Assembly (NCBI GenBank): GCA_023333565.1
Contig: JAJKFH010002749.1
Coordinates: 372,001-436,000, forward strand
Reading direction: 5' to 3'
Length of the DNA: 64,000 nt
Source: Puffinus mauretanicus
Taxonomy: Eukaryota; Chordata; Aves; Procellariiformes; Procellariidae
Below the pieces are notes generated by a model. The model ran no database searches and was not told where the DNA came from. It worked only from the letters and a program-made list of their open reading frames with translations. Position numbers and translations under genes: made by a program. Positions 63,501-64,000 of the stretch are shown one piece after another; the stretch's first letter is position 1; each line of letters begins with the position of its first letter.

Positions 63501-64000
63501 TGATGGACTCCAAAAGGGCCCGAATCATTGCTGATGCTCCACCAGAGAACTGACTGCATGGGGCAGCACAGCTTCTCTGAAGCCATGAGGAAGGACATGA
63601 TTTGTTTTGCTTTAAGCTATTTTCCCAATTAATACAGAAAAATCTCTATATTATATGAACTCTATATTAAGGCATTGAAGGAAAAAAAAAAAATCTAAGC
63701 TTATGTTGAGGAGCCTTAAGAAAGAACAGAAATGATTTTGGTGCTGCGAAACAAAATTTCCAGACTCAGAAGGCTTTACACCATAGTAAGGCTATACAAA
63801 AGAGAAGCTAAGAAATAAATGAAGAGGCTCTGGCTATGAAACATTTCCCAGCTGGCTAAGCACCTACTAAGGGTCAGATCTGAGAGGGAAACTTATTTTC
63901 TTCATAAGAAGTACCAGGCAAACGTAGCTGACAACATTAGGTGTTTAAAGGTGCTCACCAACTCAGCCCAGACTCTCCCCTTTGAACATTCAGCATCATT

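Larger units (their letters stand above)
56015..64000. other. Non-coding stretch, no gene recognised
   Basis: AT-leaning DNA with A-runs at 57330-57344 (followed by an A-rich stretch to 57370) and 60884-60899, and a CT microsatellite near 62870. Frames are all under 130 codons and featureless. A MIR-like relic and a short near-tandem repeat are listed separately. I see no CpG enrichment, RNA gene or CR1 end. Confidence 0.6.

Noticed and set aside
1..64000. tRNA genes, CRISPR arrays, bacterial operons
   Set aside because: No tRNA B-box with matching cloverleaf, no spaced direct-repeat array, and no prokaryotic gene organisation seen.

Overview
The window looks like a stretch of bird nuclear genome, mostly intergenic or intronic. 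It has AT-leaning, non-coding-looking sequence with many short homopolymer runs, a single strongly CpG-rich island, and two copies of the avian/reptilian LINE CR1. Both CR1 copies end in the diagnostic ATTCTATG-type octamers. There is also an endogenous-retrovirus LTR of a kind I associate with bird genomes, plus a few relics resembling ancient MIR/CORE SINEs. Nothing looks prokaryotic: no operons, ribosome-binding sites, CRISPR arrays or phage genes. Most short open frames are no longer than chance predicts.

Layout: 1-11.25 kb has no recognisable gene, only low-complexity tracts and a G-quadruplex motif. At 11.25-11.39 kb is a MIR-like relic. At 11.88-15.55 kb lies CR1 copy A (+ strand), which keeps most of ORF1, an endonuclease with its middle deleted, the complete reverse-transcriptase region and the 3' octamers. 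It is dead through several independent lesions. At 21.8-22.17 kb is a diverged fragment of the LTR family. At 34.50-34.96 kb a minus-strand stretch reads like broken coding sequence that I could not name. At 43.19-44.76 kb is a CpG island, the only convincing promoter region here, with a candidate 15-codon first coding exon on the minus strand. At 48.48 kb is an exact-length 32-bp tandem duplication.

At 53.05-56.01 kb a solo LTR (antisense, TG...CA ends, 5-bp target duplication ATTAG) is split by 5'-truncated CR1 copy B (+ strand). This gives a clean relative chronology: the LTR came first, then the CR1. The rest to 64 kb holds another MIR-like relic and simple A-rich tracts.

Functionally, the only identifiable coding content is retrotransposon-derived and inactivated. 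Copy A lost a catalytic Asp of the RT active site, has an in-frame stop, several frameshifts and an endonuclease deletion. Copy B keeps the RT active-site motif but has three frameshifts and no ORF1 or endonuclease. The CpG island suggests that a host gene begins in this window, but I could not establish its identity or exon structure. I found no convincing previously undescribed system. The items most worth a second look are the unidentified broken coding stretch at 34.5-34.96 kb, the island's start exon, and the nested LTR/CR1 locus.
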